Of a stretch of 64,000 nt of DNA, positions 18,007 to 29,255 are shown one piece after another. Source of the DNA: Hymenobacter cellulosilyticus (GTDB taxonomy: Bacteria; Bacteroidota; Bacteroidia; Cytophagales; Hymenobacteraceae); NCBI RefSeq assembly GCF_022919215.1, contig NZ_CP095046.1, positions 5,756,501 through 5,820,500 of the forward strand, read 5' to 3'. The notes below the pieces were generated by a model. The model was given only the letters and a program-made list of their open reading frames with translations. It was not told where the DNA came from and searched no databases. Each line of letters opens with the position of its first letter. Position 1 is the first letter of the stretch. The position numbers and the translations under genes are program-made.

Positions 18007-18795
18007 ATGCTTGTTGCCCGCGCCCATATTCTGTTTTTCACTGCTCTGCTACTGTTGGCAGCCGTGAGTGGGCGTGCCCAAAGCTCCACGCTGGGAAAAA
18101 GTCGGCCCCTATCCAGCGCTGTTTGGCTAACCCTAACCAGCGACGCCCGCCTCACCGACCGTTGGGGCAGCCACCTCGAAGCGCAGTGGCGCCAGGCTAA
18201 AGGCGCTGGGTCCCCGCACCAAAACGTGCTGCGCCTTGGTATTACTTACCATGCCACTGGGGAGCTTCAGCTCTCAACTGGCTACGCCCTGCTGCTGACT
18301 ACCGACAACAACGATGCCCCAGCCGCTGCTCAGCGGCCCGAGCACCGGGCCTACCAGCAAGTGCTGCTCAATGATTTGCAGGACCGCCTGCAGTTGCAGC
18401 ACCGTTACCGCTTGGAGCAGCGCTGGATACAACAAACCGAGGGAGCCGCGCCGGTATACGTAAACCGAATCCGCTACCGGCTGCAGCTGGCTTACCCATT
18501 GTCGGGGCCCGTGCTCAAGACCGGCGGGGCCTACGTGGCAGCATCCAATGAGCTGTTTTTGGGCTTTGGCCGCAACGTGGAGCACGGTATTTTCGATCAG
18601 AACCGGGCTTATGCCGGGCTGGGCTACCAAGCTATGAAGTCTCTGGCGCTGGAAATCGGCTATCAGAACCAACTCGCTTCCACTAACGTCGGCAGCTTTG
18701 GCAGCCCCCACTCGGTACAGGTTGGGTTGAAATTCAACCCGGATTTTCGGCCCGTGGCCCTACTGGCAGCTGTCAAAGAGGCCGGCGCAAAATAG
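18007..18795 (+). CDS. DUF2490 domain-containing exported protein
   Basis: 262 residues from the ATG at 18007 (a TTG two codons earlier is possible). Signal peptide MLVARAHILFFTALLLLAAV, cleavage after GRAQ. The rest has alternating beta strands with conserved RLEQRW, RIRYRLQLAYPL and HSVQVGLKF segments, as in DUF2490, which is predicted to form an outer-membrane beta barrel. Function unknown. The 217-base gap before it is AT-rich; TTTG and TAACATTG, 21 bases apart, may be a promoter with one mismatch to consensus. Confidence 0.75.
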   Translation: MLVARAHILFFTALLLLAAVSGRAQSSTLGKSRPLSSAVWLTLTSDARLTDRWGSHLEAQWRQAKGAGSPHQNVLRLGITYHATGELQLSTGYALLLTTDNNDAPAAAQRPEHRAYQQVLLNDLQDRLQLQHRYRLEQRWIQQTEGAAPVYVNRIRYRLQLAYPLSGPVLKTGGAYVAASNELFLGFGRNVEHGIFDQNRAYAGLGYQAMKSLALEIGYQNQLASTNVGSFGSPHSVQVGLKFNPDFRPVALLAAVKEAGAK

Positions 18796-18876
18796 TTTTA
18801 TCAGCCAAAAATCGGGTAGTGCAAAAGCTTAACACCGACTTACCCGAATTTTCGTCGTAGTTTTACCCGGCAATAA

Positions 18877-20372
<1,496 letters not shown>

Positions 20373-20394
20373 CCTTTCTTGCGAAATATTGTAT

Positions 20395-20435
20395 AAGAGG
20401 CCAATTGCCACCCTGGGCAGTTGGCCTCTTTTTTT
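20395..20435 (+). terminator. rho-independent terminator of guaB
   Basis: A 15-bp stem AAGAGGCCAATTGCC / GGCAGTTGGCCTCTT (one G-T pair) followed by seven T, 22 bases after the guaB stop. Confidence 0.9.
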
Positions 20436-20562
20436 GCAAATTCGTACGGGTAACCCGCCCGTAAGTCAGGCATTCCGGCAGATTTGCGAATCAGGCCGTA
20501 TCTTGCGCGTATATTCCGGCGGGCCAATGCCTAGCACCGCCGTTAGTATTTTACTTATTTTC

Positions 20563-22659
20563 ATGTCCTTTCGACAGAAGCTGAAAGCTATTGTATTGCC
20601 CTTCACCGTGCTGAGCTGGCTGATACTGCTTATCAGTACCCTGTTGCACGCCAGTCCGGAGGCGGCAGCCCGTTTCGGCTTACCCGCGCAGTGGGTTACG
20701 CTGCTGGCCCAGGCGGCTTTTGTGGCCGGCGTTTTTGTGTACCAGCGTAGCCGGCCCGACCCGTTGCGCGGCACCGACTTTGTGGGCCTGCTGCGACGCT
20801 TGGTGCTGGGCCCGGGCCTGCTGGCCACTGTTTGCGTGGTGTTGCACCTGCTGGAGCGGTTTATCCAGTATGAGCAGCCCAGCGCCGACCGGATTCTGTT
20901 TGCCAGCATTTATACCATCAACCTGGCCCTGTTCGTCGTTTTTCTGGCGTACACCAATTACTCCTGGCGCTCCTTAGTCCTGTTCCGCTCCTCAGCCCGC
21001 TTGCGCCGCGCCTGGCTGTGGTTTGAACTGCTGCTGGGTGGCACGCTGCTGTTTCGTCTGTTTTCCTGGGCTCCGCCTATGCCGGTAGCCTACTTTATTA
21101 TGGGCGGCTTGGCCGTGTATGGGGTTTACCTGAGCGGAAACCAGAAGTGGGTGGCTTACCTGAACCGTCGCCAGAAGTGGGAAGTAGTCTTTCTGCAGCT
21201 GGCGTTATTGCTGTGCCTGGGCATTTTCAGCATCTATTTCCTGCGCATTGCCCAGGACCCCAAGCTGGTGGCGCCTGAGCCCCAGCATGCCTTCCTGCTA
21301 CTGACTGTGTTTTTTGCCGGGTTCTACTCCCTGGCCGGTTTGCTGGTAACGTTCTTCAACCTGCCCACAGCCGGCGTATTCGAGCAAAAGCGCGACGAAA
21401 TTCTGAGTCTGCAGCGCCTTACCCAGCTTATTCAGAAGGGGCAGACTGAAGAAGAAGTGTACCAGATGCTGTTTGAGGCTGCCATTCAGACCGTGGAAGC
21501 TGACGCGGCCTGGCTGGATGTGGAAACCGATGGGCAGCTGCACGTGGGCCAACGCTACCAGGTTACTGAAGCCCACGTGGCCGCCATCCGCACCTTGCTT
21601 ACCGATTACAACCTGGGTCAGATTGAGTACCTCAACAACGACCTGGCGAACAGCAGCGGCTTTCGTGGCCTGGAGCTGCCCTACGGCTCCCTGATTGTGA
21701 TGCCCATGCGCTCGGCCAAGCGGCAATACGGAGCCCTTTACATGCTGAAAGAGCAGCGCCAAAGCTTCGACCGCGAAAACCTGGGCATCCTGCAGACCTT
21801 CACCAGCCAGACGGTGCTCAGCATTGAAAACCTGCAGCTGGTGGCGGCTTCCCTGCAGAACGAGCGGGTGAAGGAAGAGCTCAAAATTGCTTCTTCGGTG
21901 CAGGACAGCCTGATTCCCAAGGACCTGCCCATCGACAACTGGTTTGAAATTGGCTCCCATGCCTTGGCGGCTAAAGAGGTAGGCGGCGACTTCTACGACT
22001 TCCTGCACTTGCCCGGCAAGCGCCTAGCCATTCTCATTGGTGACGTATCGGGCAAGGGCATTACGGCCGCCTTCCACATGGCCCAGATGAAGGGTATTTT
22101 CCATGCGCTGATGCAGGAGAATCCGCTGGCCAAGGATGAGCGGGAGAAGTTTCCGGTGCCCAGCAAGTTTATGTCCATGGCTAACCGGGCCCTGACGCAC
22201 TGCCTGGAAAAGTCGTCTTTCATAACGGCCGCCCTCTACATCGTGGACTATGAGCACGGCGGCTTCGTCTTTGCCCGCGCCGGCCACTGCCATACGCTAT
22301 ACTACCACTCTATTAAGGAGGAGGTTTCTTATTTCCGCACGGCGGGCCTGGGCCTGGGTATTATCCGCAACGACTCCTACGAGAAGCACATTAAAAACCA
22401 GTTTTATGACTACAATCCCGGCGACGTGATGGTCATTTATACCGATGGTATCGTAGAAGCCAGGGGAGCCAACCAGGAAGAGTACGGTGAGGAACGGCTC
22501 AAACAGCAGCTCGAACACACGTATTATCTGGAGGCCGACGAAATCAAAGAGCATATTCTAGCCGATCTGGCCGAGTTCAGCAAGGGTCAGCCCATGCACG
22601 ATGACCAGACGTTGCTGGTTATCAAGTTCAAAGCAGCTCAACCAGAAGTAACAATTTAA
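20563..22659 (+). CDS. membrane-anchored PP2C/SpoIIE-type Ser/Thr phosphatase with GAF domain
   Basis: 698 residues from the ATG MSFRQKLKAI; an upstream in-frame extension crosses the guaB terminator and is rejected. About eight hydrophobic helices (residues 1-270) form a membrane sensor. A GAF-like domain follows (about 290-430) after a short coiled region, then a SpoIIE/RsbU-type phosphatase with KEVGGDFYDF (about 471-480), GDVSGKGITAAF (about 493-504) and a late DDQTLLVIKF, all holding metal-binding Asp residues. RsbU-type phosphatases remove phosphate from STAS anti-anti-sigma factors. The next two genes, 14 and 22 bases apart, encode exactly such a STAS protein and its kinase, so the three form a partner-switching operon. 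Confidence 0.9.
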   Translation: MSFRQKLKAIVLPFTVLSWLILLISTLLHASPEAAARFGLPAQWVTLLAQAAFVAGVFVYQRSRPDPLRGTDFVGLLRRLVLGPGLLATVCVVLHLLERFIQYEQPSADRILFASIYTINLALFVVFLAYTNYSWRSLVLFRSSARLRRAWLWFELLLGGTLLFRLFSWAPPMPVAYFIMGGLAVYGVYLSGNQKWVAYLNRRQKWEVVFLQLALLLCLGIFSIYFLRIAQDPKLVAPEPQHAFLLLTVFFAGFYSLAGLLVTFFNLPTAGVFEQKRDEILSLQRLTQLIQKGQTEEEVYQMLFEAAIQTVEADAAWLDVETDGQLHVGQRYQVTEAHVAAIRTLLTDYNLGQIEYLNNDLANSSGFRGLELPYGSLIVMPMRSAKRQYGALYMLKEQRQSFDRENLGILQTFTSQTVLSIENLQLVAASLQNERVKEELKIASSVQDSLIPKDLPIDNWFEIGSHALAAKEVGGDFYDFLHLPGKRLAILIGDVSGKGITAAFHMAQMKGIFHALMQENPLAKDEREKFPVPSKFMSMANRALTHCLEKSSFITAALYIVDYEHGGFVFARAGHCHTLYYHSIKEEVSYFRTAGLGLGIIRNDSYEKHIKNQFYDYNPGDVMVIYTDGIVEARGANQEEYGEERLKQQLEHTYYLEADEIKEHILADLAEFSKGQPMHDDQTLLVIKFKAAQPEVTI

Positions 22660-22673
22660 CGTACAGTGGAGGC

Positions 22674-23003
22674 ATGAAAATTAATCAACAAACTACCGAA
22701 AATACCCTCACGCTCAGCCTCGACGGAGAACTGGACGCCAGCTCGTCCGTATTGCTGGACACGGAGCTGACTAAGCCTGAAGTACTCGACTACAAAAAGG
22801 TCCTGATTGACTGCCAGCGCCTCAACTATATTTCCTCGGCGGGCCTGGGTGTATTTATTTCCCACCTGCAGCGTTTTCAGGATGCTAACGTGAAGCTGGT
22901 ATTCTTCAACATGCAGGAGAAAGTGCATAACGTGTTCGAGATTCTGGGTCTGGATGCCTTGATGACTATTGTGCCTTCCGAGGCCGAAGCCACCGCTATT
23001 TAA
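22674..23003 (+). CDS. STAS-domain anti-anti-sigma factor (RsbV/SpoIIAA-like)
   Basis: 109 residues, one STAS domain. SLDGELDASSSVLLDTEL near the start and LNYISSAGLGVFISHLQRFQ hold the conserved SSAGLG loop with the serine that is phosphorylated by the anti-sigma kinase and dephosphorylated by the PP2C phosphatase. In the unphosphorylated form such proteins bind the kinase and free its target. Located between phosphatase and kinase genes with gaps of 14 and 22 bases. No sigma factor gene is in the cluster, so the final target is unknown. Confidence 0.92.
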   Translation: MKINQQTTENTLTLSLDGELDASSSVLLDTELTKPEVLDYKKVLIDCQRLNYISSAGLGVFISHLQRFQDANVKLVFFNMQEKVHNVFEILGLDALMTIVPSEAEATAI

Positions 23004-23025
23004 GCTTCTAGGGGTACAGGAGGGA

Positions 23026-23439
23026 ATGAAAAACGCAATCCGCATCAGTTGTAGCCGCCACAACCTTAAAGTGGTGCGCGATTTTGTAAGCAGCTATCTG
23101 GCTGCTTACGGCCTGTCGGATTTGCAGCTTAATCAAATCATTCTGGCCGTTGATGAAGTAGTAGCCAACCTGATTATCCACGCCAACCACGAAGACGAAT
23201 CCCAGTTCTTGGACCTTCGCCTGACGGTTGACGATCAGGTTTTCGAAATAGAAATCGAGGACGACAGCAAGTCTTCCTACCAACCTTCCCTCTACAAGGA
23301 GCCCGATCTGCAGGAGCACATTCGCATCGGCAAAAAAGGAGGCGTGGGCATGACGCTCGTCAACCGCATCATGGACCGTGTCGAGTTTACGACTACCGGT
23401 ACCCACAACGTGTGCCGCCTGTACAAACGCATCGTGTAG
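23026..23439 (+). CDS. ATP-binding anti-sigma factor / serine kinase (RsbW-like)
   Basis: 137 residues from the ATG MKNAIRISCSRHNLK. A GHKL ATPase of the HATPase_c_2 type: the N box is ILAVDEVVANLIIHANH with catalytic Glu and metal-binding Asn, IEIEDDSKS replaces the G1 box, and IGKKGGVGMTLVNRIMDRVEF is the G2 region. RsbW-type proteins phosphorylate the STAS partner and sequester a sigma factor or other target. Third gene of the operon with the phosphatase and STAS protein; a terminator follows directly at 23456. Intact. Confidence 0.9.
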   Translation: MKNAIRISCSRHNLKVVRDFVSSYLAAYGLSDLQLNQIILAVDEVVANLIIHANHEDESQFLDLRLTVDDQVFEIEIEDDSKSSYQPSLYKEPDLQEHIRIGKKGGVGMTLVNRIMDRVEFTTTGTHNVCRLYKRIV

Positions 23440-23455
23440 GCCCCAAACCTACTGG

Positions 23456-23487
23456 AAAAAGCCCTTCCCGACGGAAGGGCTTTTTTT
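23456..23487 (+). terminator. rho-independent terminator of the partner-switching operon
   Basis: Stem AAAAAGCCCTTCC / GGAAGGGCTTTTT with a CGAC loop and seven T, 17 bases after the kinase stop codon. Confidence 0.9.
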
Positions 23488-23609
23488 ATGCCCAAAGCTG
23501 TTTTGGCCCGGCAGCGGCAGCCCGAAAAAAATGCGTAAAATTGCGTCAGTCAGCCTTCCGTCCTAACTCGTTTCGATGGCTGTACGCTTTGTAGTATCTT
23601 ACTTATTGT

Positions 23610-25908
23610 ATGCACAAACGCATTTTGTACGCCGGCCCGCTGGCCGCTGCACTGCTGGCCGCTGGCTGCCAGACTACCAAATCAGTTACCACCGCCAAGC
23701 AACCCGTTATTGAAACGCTGGGCACCCACGAGGTGCCGGCCGGGGAGTTTGCTTATGTGTATCGGAAGAATAACGGTACCGCCCCCGAGTTTGGCACCCG
23801 GCCCAGCGTGCAGGAGTATCTGGACCTCTACACCAACTTTAAGCTCAAAGTGCTGGAAGCCGAGCAGCGTGGCCTCGATACCACCCAGGCTTTCAAGCGG
23901 GAGTTGGAGGGCTACAAGCAGCAGCTGGCCCAGCCCTACCTCACCGAGAAGAGCGTAACCGACCAGCTGGTGCGCGAGGCTTACGACCGGATGAGCAAGG
24001 AGGTAAACGCCTCCCACATCCTGATCCGGATGGCTCCCGACGCGGCCCCGGCCGATACGCTGGCGGCTTACAACAAGATTATGGCCCTGCGCCAGCGCGT
24101 AACCGGCGGCGAGGACTTCAACAAAGTAGCCGCCGAAACTTCGGAAGACCCCTCAGCCCGCGACAATGGCGGCAAGCTGGGCTACTTCACGGCCATGCAG
24201 ATGGTGTATCCGTTTGAGTCGGCCGCGTACCGCACCAAGGTGGGCGAAGTGTCGCAGCCGGTGCGCACCCGCTTTGGCTACCACATCATCAAGGTGAATG
24301 ACGTGCGTCAGGCTCAGGGCGAAATCAAAGTGGCTCACCTCATGATCCGGGCCACGCCGGGCATGCCCAAAGCTGACTCGGTAACGGCCAAAAAGAAAAT
24401 CGATGAGCTGTCCAGCCGCCTGCAGCGCAAAGAGCCCTGGGACAAGCTGGTGGCCCAGTTTTCGGAAGACGCCGGCTCGGCCGCCAACGGTGGTGAGCTG
24501 CCGCCCTTCGGCACCGGCCGCATGATTCCCTCCTTCGAGGAAGCCGCCTTCCGCCTGCAGAACCCCGGTGACCTGTCGGCTCCCGTGCAGACGCCTTACG
24601 GCTGGCACATCATCAAGCTGATTGAGAAGCAGCCCGTGCCCAAGTTTGAGGACATGGAGGCTTCGCTGAAAAGTAAAGTGTCGAAAGACTCCCGCTCGGA
24701 GCTCAACCGCGCCGCCTTCCTGAAGCGGATTCGCACCGAAAACCAATTTACCGAGAACAAGGCCGGCAAAGACTTTGTGTTTGCCAAAGCCGACACATCC
24801 TTGGTAAACGGCCGCTTCAAGTATACCGCTCCGGCGGCCCCGGCCAAAGCCAGCAAGACCGTAGGCGACAATAGCCCGCTGTTTACCATCAAAGGCAAAC
24901 CCTACCTGGTTAAAGATTTCCTGAGCTATGCCCAGCAAAACCAGCGGGCCAAAAAGGGCGCCGAGCCGCGCTTTGCCATGCAGCAGCTCTACGACCAGTA
25001 CGTGGACCAGAGCCTGACTGATTTCGAGAAAGCCAACTTGGAAACCAAGTACGAAGACTACCGCATGCTCGTAAAAGAGTACCGCGACGGAATTCTGCTG
25101 TTTCAGCTGATGGACGAGAAAGTGTGGTCCAAAGCCATTGAGGACTCCGTTGGACTGCAGAAGTTCTTTGCCGAAAACCAGAGCAAGTACCAGTGGGAGC
25201 CGCGGGTGCAGGGCACCGTCATCAGCGCCGCCACCCCCGATTTGCTGAAGCAGGCCCAAACCCAGCTGAAGGCTGGCCGCTACGAAGTAAAGCGCGTAGT
25301 GCCCGGACCGTGACTTTCATGCCCGGCAAAGCAACCGCTATGAAGGGGCCTGGGCTAGCCTGGACCGTCTGGCCAGCCGCTTGGCCTCCGACACGACCCT
25401 AACGCTAACCATTACCGGCCACCCTAAGCGCGGAGAAGCAGCCAACCTGGTAGGTCCCCGCGTGGCCGGCGTAAAATCATACTTGGTAGGCAAAGGTGCC
25501 GTTGCCCGCCGCATTACCACTAGCACCAGCAAAGCAGCTACTGCTGATGGGGCCGCCATATTGGCCCTGACCAGCGCCAGCCCTACGGCCCTGGAAGAAA
25601 GCCTCAACGAACAGAACCCGCTGGCCGTCCAGATTCAGCAGCGCAGCTTCCAGAAAGGCGACAACAAAGTAGTGGATGAGCTCCTCAGCAAAGGCCCTGG
25701 CACCTACACAGTGAATAAAGACGGCCGCTACTACGCCGTAACCATCGACAAAGTGCTGCCGGCCGGGCCCAAAACCCTGGCCGAAGCCCGCGGTCAGGCT
25801 ACTTCTGACTACCAGAACTTCCTGGAAAAGCAGTGGATTTCGCAGCTGCGCGACCAGTACCCGGTGAAAGTCAACCAGCCCGAAGTCGATAAGCTGGTAA
25901 CCAAATAA
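23610..25908 (+). CDS. lipoprotein peptidyl-prolyl isomerase (PpiC/SurA type), two missing bases
   Basis: Restored length about 766 residues. It starts MHKRILYAGPLAAALLAAGC with a lipobox (Cys20). Two parvulin rotamase domains are seen: VNASHILIRM...FGYHIIKVNDV (about 130-230) and KVAHLMIRA...YGWHIIKLIEK (about 240-345). A long C-terminal part includes LFTIKGKPYLVKDFLSYAQ, a SurA-like helical region. Two losses 20 bases apart, near CC 25308-25309 and AAA 25328-25330, put the last ~200 residues in another frame; repair gives GPVTFMPGKSNRYEG and then DRLASRLASDTTLTL. It probably folds outer-membrane proteins in the periplasm together with the next gene. Confidence 0.85.
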
Positions 25909-25938
25909 ACGGTCCGGATTTTCCGGCGCTACTCTCTC

Positions 25939-25971
25939 AGAAGCCTCGGTTGTTGCCGGGGCTTCTTTTTT
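25939..25971 (+). terminator. rho-independent terminator
   Basis: Stem AGAAGCC(T)CGG / CCG(G)GGCTTCT and a T-run 30 bases after the lipoprotein isomerase stop, so the two isomerase genes are probably separate transcripts or only partly coupled. Confidence 0.8.
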
Positions 25972-26175
25972 GCTGTGCGCCGCCATGCAACGCCCCGGGC
26001 TCCGGCCGACTCCTTAGGCTACTTCCCGGCCGGAGCTTACGGGCGTAAACCGTTGTTTTTGCCGGAGAAAGGATTTATGTTGAAATTTACGGGCGACTTT
26101 CTGCGTTTCAGAAGTCGGCTGGCTCCGGCAAGTGCAGCACGCACGGCTGCCGCGGGCATTACTCTTTTCGATTCC

Positions 26176-27563
26176 ATGACTCAATTCGTTCGTACGTCGG
26201 CCCGCGTGGCCCTGCTTGGCATGGGTTTGCTGGCTGGCACAGTTAGTACAAGTTTCGCCCAGCTCGGCATTGGGCGTCCCGCTGGTCGGCAGATTGCGGA
26301 TGCTATTATTGTAAAAGTCGACAACCAGATTGTGCTGCGTTCCGACCTGGAAATTGCCTACGCCCAGCAGGTGCAGCAGGCCCAGGGCAAGCCGCTGCCG
26401 CCCGATTTGCGCTGCAAAATCCTGCAGAGCATCGTGCTCAACAAGCTGATGCTGGCCAAAGCCGAAACCGACTCGGTGGTGGTGGAAGACAGCCAGGTGA
26501 AAAATGAGCTGGACCGCCGCATGGCTTATTTCGTGCAGCAGATTGGCTCTGAGAAAAAGCTGGAGGAGTATTACAACAAGCCCCTTAAGCAGCTCAAGGA
26601 CGACCTGCGCCCCCAGGTGAAGGAGCAGCTGATTCAGCAGAAAATGCAGGAAACCATTGCCGGTAAGGTCACCGTGACCCCGCGCGAGGTACGCCAGTAT
26701 TTCAACCGCATTCCCAAAGACAGCCTGCCCTACTATTCCACTGAGGTAGAAGTAGGCCAGATTGTAAAGCTGGCCCAGGTAAACCCCAAAGCCAAGCAGG
26801 AAACCATTGCTAAGCTCAACGACCTGCGGGCCCGCATCCAGGCCGGGGAAAGCTTCGAGACGCTGGCCAAGCAATTTTCTGAGGACCCCGGTTCCGGGGC
26901 GCAGGGTGGCTACCTGGGCTTCTTCAAGCGCCGGGAGCTGGTGCCTGAGTACGAAGCGGCAGCCCTGAAGCTGGAACCCGGTCAACTCTCGCCCATCGTA
27001 GAGTCCCAGTTTGGCTTCCACCTGATTCAGCTCATTGAGCGCAAAGGCGACAGCTACAGCACCCGCCACATTCTGCTCAAGCCTGCCGCCGGTGGCAACG
27101 ATGTAAACGAGGCTGGGGCACAGCTGACTAAGCTGCGCCGCCGCATCCTGGGTGACAGTATCACGTTTGCCAAGGCAGCCAAGGATATGTCGGACGACAA
27201 GCAGACCAGCGGCAACGGCGGCTTGTTGGCTAACCGCCAGGACGGTGGCACTTATCTGCCCTCGACAAGCTCGACCCGGCCATCTTCTTCACCATCGACA
27301 CGATGAAAGTGGGCCACATTACCCCGCCCCTGCCCTACCGCACCGACGATGGCAAAGACGCCATGCGCATCATCTGGCTGAAGTCGAACACGCCGCCCCA
27401 CCAGGCCAACCTGAAGGACGACTACCAGAAGATTGCCCAGGCTGCCCTGAACGAAAAGAAAAACAAGGCGCTGGATGAGTGGTTCCTCAAAAACCGCGGC
27501 TCCGTATACCTCGAAGCCGACCCGCAGTACGCCGACTGCAAGCTGCTGGACGCGGTTTATTAA
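26176..27563 (+). CDS. SurA-like periplasmic peptidyl-prolyl isomerase, one missing base
   Basis: Restored length 462 residues from the ATG MTQFVRTSARVALLGMGLLA, signal peptide with cleavage after TSFAQ. The N-terminal SurA-type helical domain starts ADAIIVKVDNQIVLRSDLE (about 45-63) and LVLNKLMLAKA-like helices follow. The first parvulin domain runs about 190-295 (VEVGQIVKLAQ...FGFHLIQLIERKG) and the second from TRHILLKPAAGG onwards. The frame breaks near 27258; one base restores YLALDKLDPAIFFTIDTMKVGHITPPLPY. SurA escorts outer-membrane proteins to the BAM machinery. It follows another isomerase gene; the stop codon touches octamer-repeat copy 2. Confidence 0.88.
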
Positions 27564-27690
27564 GTGGTGAAATGGTGAAGTGGTGAAATAGCGAGTTTTT
27601 GTTCCGCAGGCACCAAGGTGCGCTAGTCGGACTCAAGCTTCTGTTTCACGGCTTCTCAACTCACAATTTCACCATCTCACAATTTCACCT
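27564..27690. repeat. octamer inverted-repeat element, copy 2
   Basis: Left arm about 27564-27597 (TGGTGAAATGGTGAAGTGG then TGAAATAGCGAGTT) and right arm about 27658-27690, roughly 85% complementary over ~30 bases, with a loop of about 60 bases. It fills the whole gap between the surA-like stop (27561-27563) and the moxR ATG (27695). Same octamer motif and orientation pattern as the copies at 15168 and 57944. Confidence 0.8.
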
Positions 27691-27694
27691 ATTC

Positions 27695-28660
27695 ATGCGC
27701 ACTTTCTCTTCTGATAAAGAAGCCGCCGATGCCCTGGCAGCCTCCTACCGTACGCTGCGCCAGGAAATCGGCAAGGTCATTATTGGCCAGGATGAGGTTG
27801 TCCGGCTCGTGCTGACGGCCGTTTTTTCCCAGGGCCACTGCCTGTTGGTGGGTGTACCGGGTTTGGCCAAAACCCTGCTGATTCAAACCATTGCCGACTC
27901 GCTCGACCTCTCGTTTAACCGGATTCAGTTCACGCCCGACCTGATGCCCTCCGACATCGTAGGCTCGGAAACGATGAACCAGCAGCGCGACTTTCAATTC
28001 GTGAAAGGACCCGTGTTTGCCAACATCGTGCTGGCCGATGAAATCAACCGGACGCCGCCCAAAACCCAGGCTGCTTTGCTGGAAAGCATGCAGGAGTACT
28101 CCGTAACGGTGGCTGGCAAACGCTACCCCCTGGAGCGCCCGTTCTTCGTGTTGGCTACCCAGAACCCGATTGAGCAGGAAGGCACTTACCCGCTGCCCGA
28201 AGCCCAGCTCGACCGGTTTATGTTCAACATCGAACTGGGCTACCCCAGCTACGAGGCAGAGCTGCAGATTGTGAAAAATACGACGTCGGACAAGAAGCCG
28301 AGCGTCAACAAAATCCTGCATTCCGACGATATTCAGGCGTATCAGCAGCTGGTGCGCCGCGTGCCCGTGGCCGATAACGTAGTGGAGTACGCCGTAAGCC
28401 TAGTGCACAAAACCCGCCCCAACACCGACCGGGCGTCGGCCCGCGTAAATCAGTTGCTGGAATGGGGCGCCGGTCCGCGGGCCTCGCAGCACCTTATTGT
28501 GGGTGCCAAGTGCAATGCCTTGCTCAATGGCAAATACTCGCCCGATATTGAGGACGTGAAAGCCATTGCCGGACCTATTTTGCGTCACCGCCTGGTGCGC
28601 AACTTCAAGGCCGAAGCTGAAGGCATCAGCATCGACCAGATTGTCAAAGAATTACTTTAA
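27695..28660 (+). CDS. MoxR-family AAA+ ATPase
   Basis: 321 residues from the ATG MRTFSSDKEAADALAASYRT. Walker A is GVPGLAKT (about 54-61), Walker B VLADEINRTPPKTQ, sensor 1 ATQNPIEQEGTYPLPEAQLDRF, and a C-terminal lid domain ends in LRHRLVRNFKAEAEG. MoxR ATPases act as chaperones that mature enzyme complexes or surface systems, usually with DUF58 and VWA genes next door. Here only one short unknown gene follows, so the partners must be elsewhere. The ATG is 5 bases after octamer-repeat copy 2, which therefore forms its leader. Confidence 0.92.
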   Translation: MRTFSSDKEAADALAASYRTLRQEIGKVIIGQDEVVRLVLTAVFSQGHCLLVGVPGLAKTLLIQTIADSLDLSFNRIQFTPDLMPSDIVGSETMNQQRDFQFVKGPVFANIVLADEINRTPPKTQAALLESMQEYSVTVAGKRYPLERPFFVLATQNPIEQEGTYPLPEAQLDRFMFNIELGYPSYEAELQIVKNTTSDKKPSVNKILHSDDIQAYQQLVRRVPVADNVVEYAVSLVHKTRPNTDRASARVNQLLEWGAGPRASQHLIVGAKCNALLNGKYSPDIEDVKAIAGPILRHRLVRNFKAEAEGISIDQIVKELL

Positions 28661-28734
28661 AACCCGCGGAAAGGCGCTGGGTGATAGTGAACTATCATCC
28701 CACTTTCAGCAATCAACACCTAACTCTCTCCAAC

Positions 28735-29181
28735 GTGGAAGTTCTCGGCTACTATCAGCAATTTGAGCGCAACATCGGCATCATCCTCGACGCGCTGCGG
28801 GCCGGCCTTGATTTGCGCACGACGCCCCTGGAAGTTTCGCTGCCCCTGGAAGTATACGTGCTCTGCGAAGTCCTGAACACGGGCGGCGCTACCTACCGCC
28901 TCACCACCGAAGGCGTAGCCCGGCTGGCTGAGTTTGAGGAGCAGTACGTGCGGCAGGAGGCCGAAACCGAAGCCATTATGCGCCGCATTCTGGAAGACAA
29001 ACGTTCTTTTATGCGCACGCCAGAAGGCCGCGTGCTGACCAAGGAAATGCTGATTCGTCGGCTGGAATACTTCAACGAAACAGCCCGCTTAGTTAACGTG
29101 ATGCGGATTCAGCAGGCCCTGGGCAGCCCCGTGCAGTACCAGCACCCCCACCTGAGTACCGGCGTCGCGCTGAAAAAATAA
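28735..29181 (+). CDS. unknown protein downstream of MoxR ATPase
   Basis: 148 residues from a GTG at 28735 (MEVLGYYQQFERNIGIILDA); an in-frame GTG at 28681 would add 18 residues of low-quality sequence. Predicted mostly helical and charged, with LEVYVLCEVLNTGGATYRLT and a long helix EEQYVRQEAETEAIMRRILED. No signal peptide, membrane helix or known domain. It may be a partner of the MoxR ATPase, given the short gap and shared strand. A terminator follows. Confidence 0.6.
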   Translation: MEVLGYYQQFERNIGIILDALRAGLDLRTTPLEVSLPLEVYVLCEVLNTGGATYRLTTEGVARLAEFEEQYVRQEAETEAIMRRILEDKRSFMRTPEGRVLTKEMLIRRLEYFNETARLVNVMRIQQALGSPVQYQHPHLSTGVALKK

Positions 29182-29199
29182 GCTGGGTTTGAACTCCAC

Positions 29200-29232
29200 A
29201 AAAAAGCCACCTCAACCCGAGGTGGCTTTTTT
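29200..29232. terminator. bidirectional rho-independent terminator
   Basis: A 14-bp perfect stem AAAAAAGCCACCTC / GAGGTGGCTTTTTT with a 5-base loop between the convergent MoxR-operon (+) and SDR (-) genes. Confidence 0.9.
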
Positions 29233-29255
29233 GTTGGGACATTGTCCCTGCCTCT

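Noticed and set aside
20389..20562. Upstream extension of the PP2C phosphatase gene
   Set aside because: It runs across the guaB terminator and lacks a plausible start; the ATG at 20563 directly precedes the first membrane helix.
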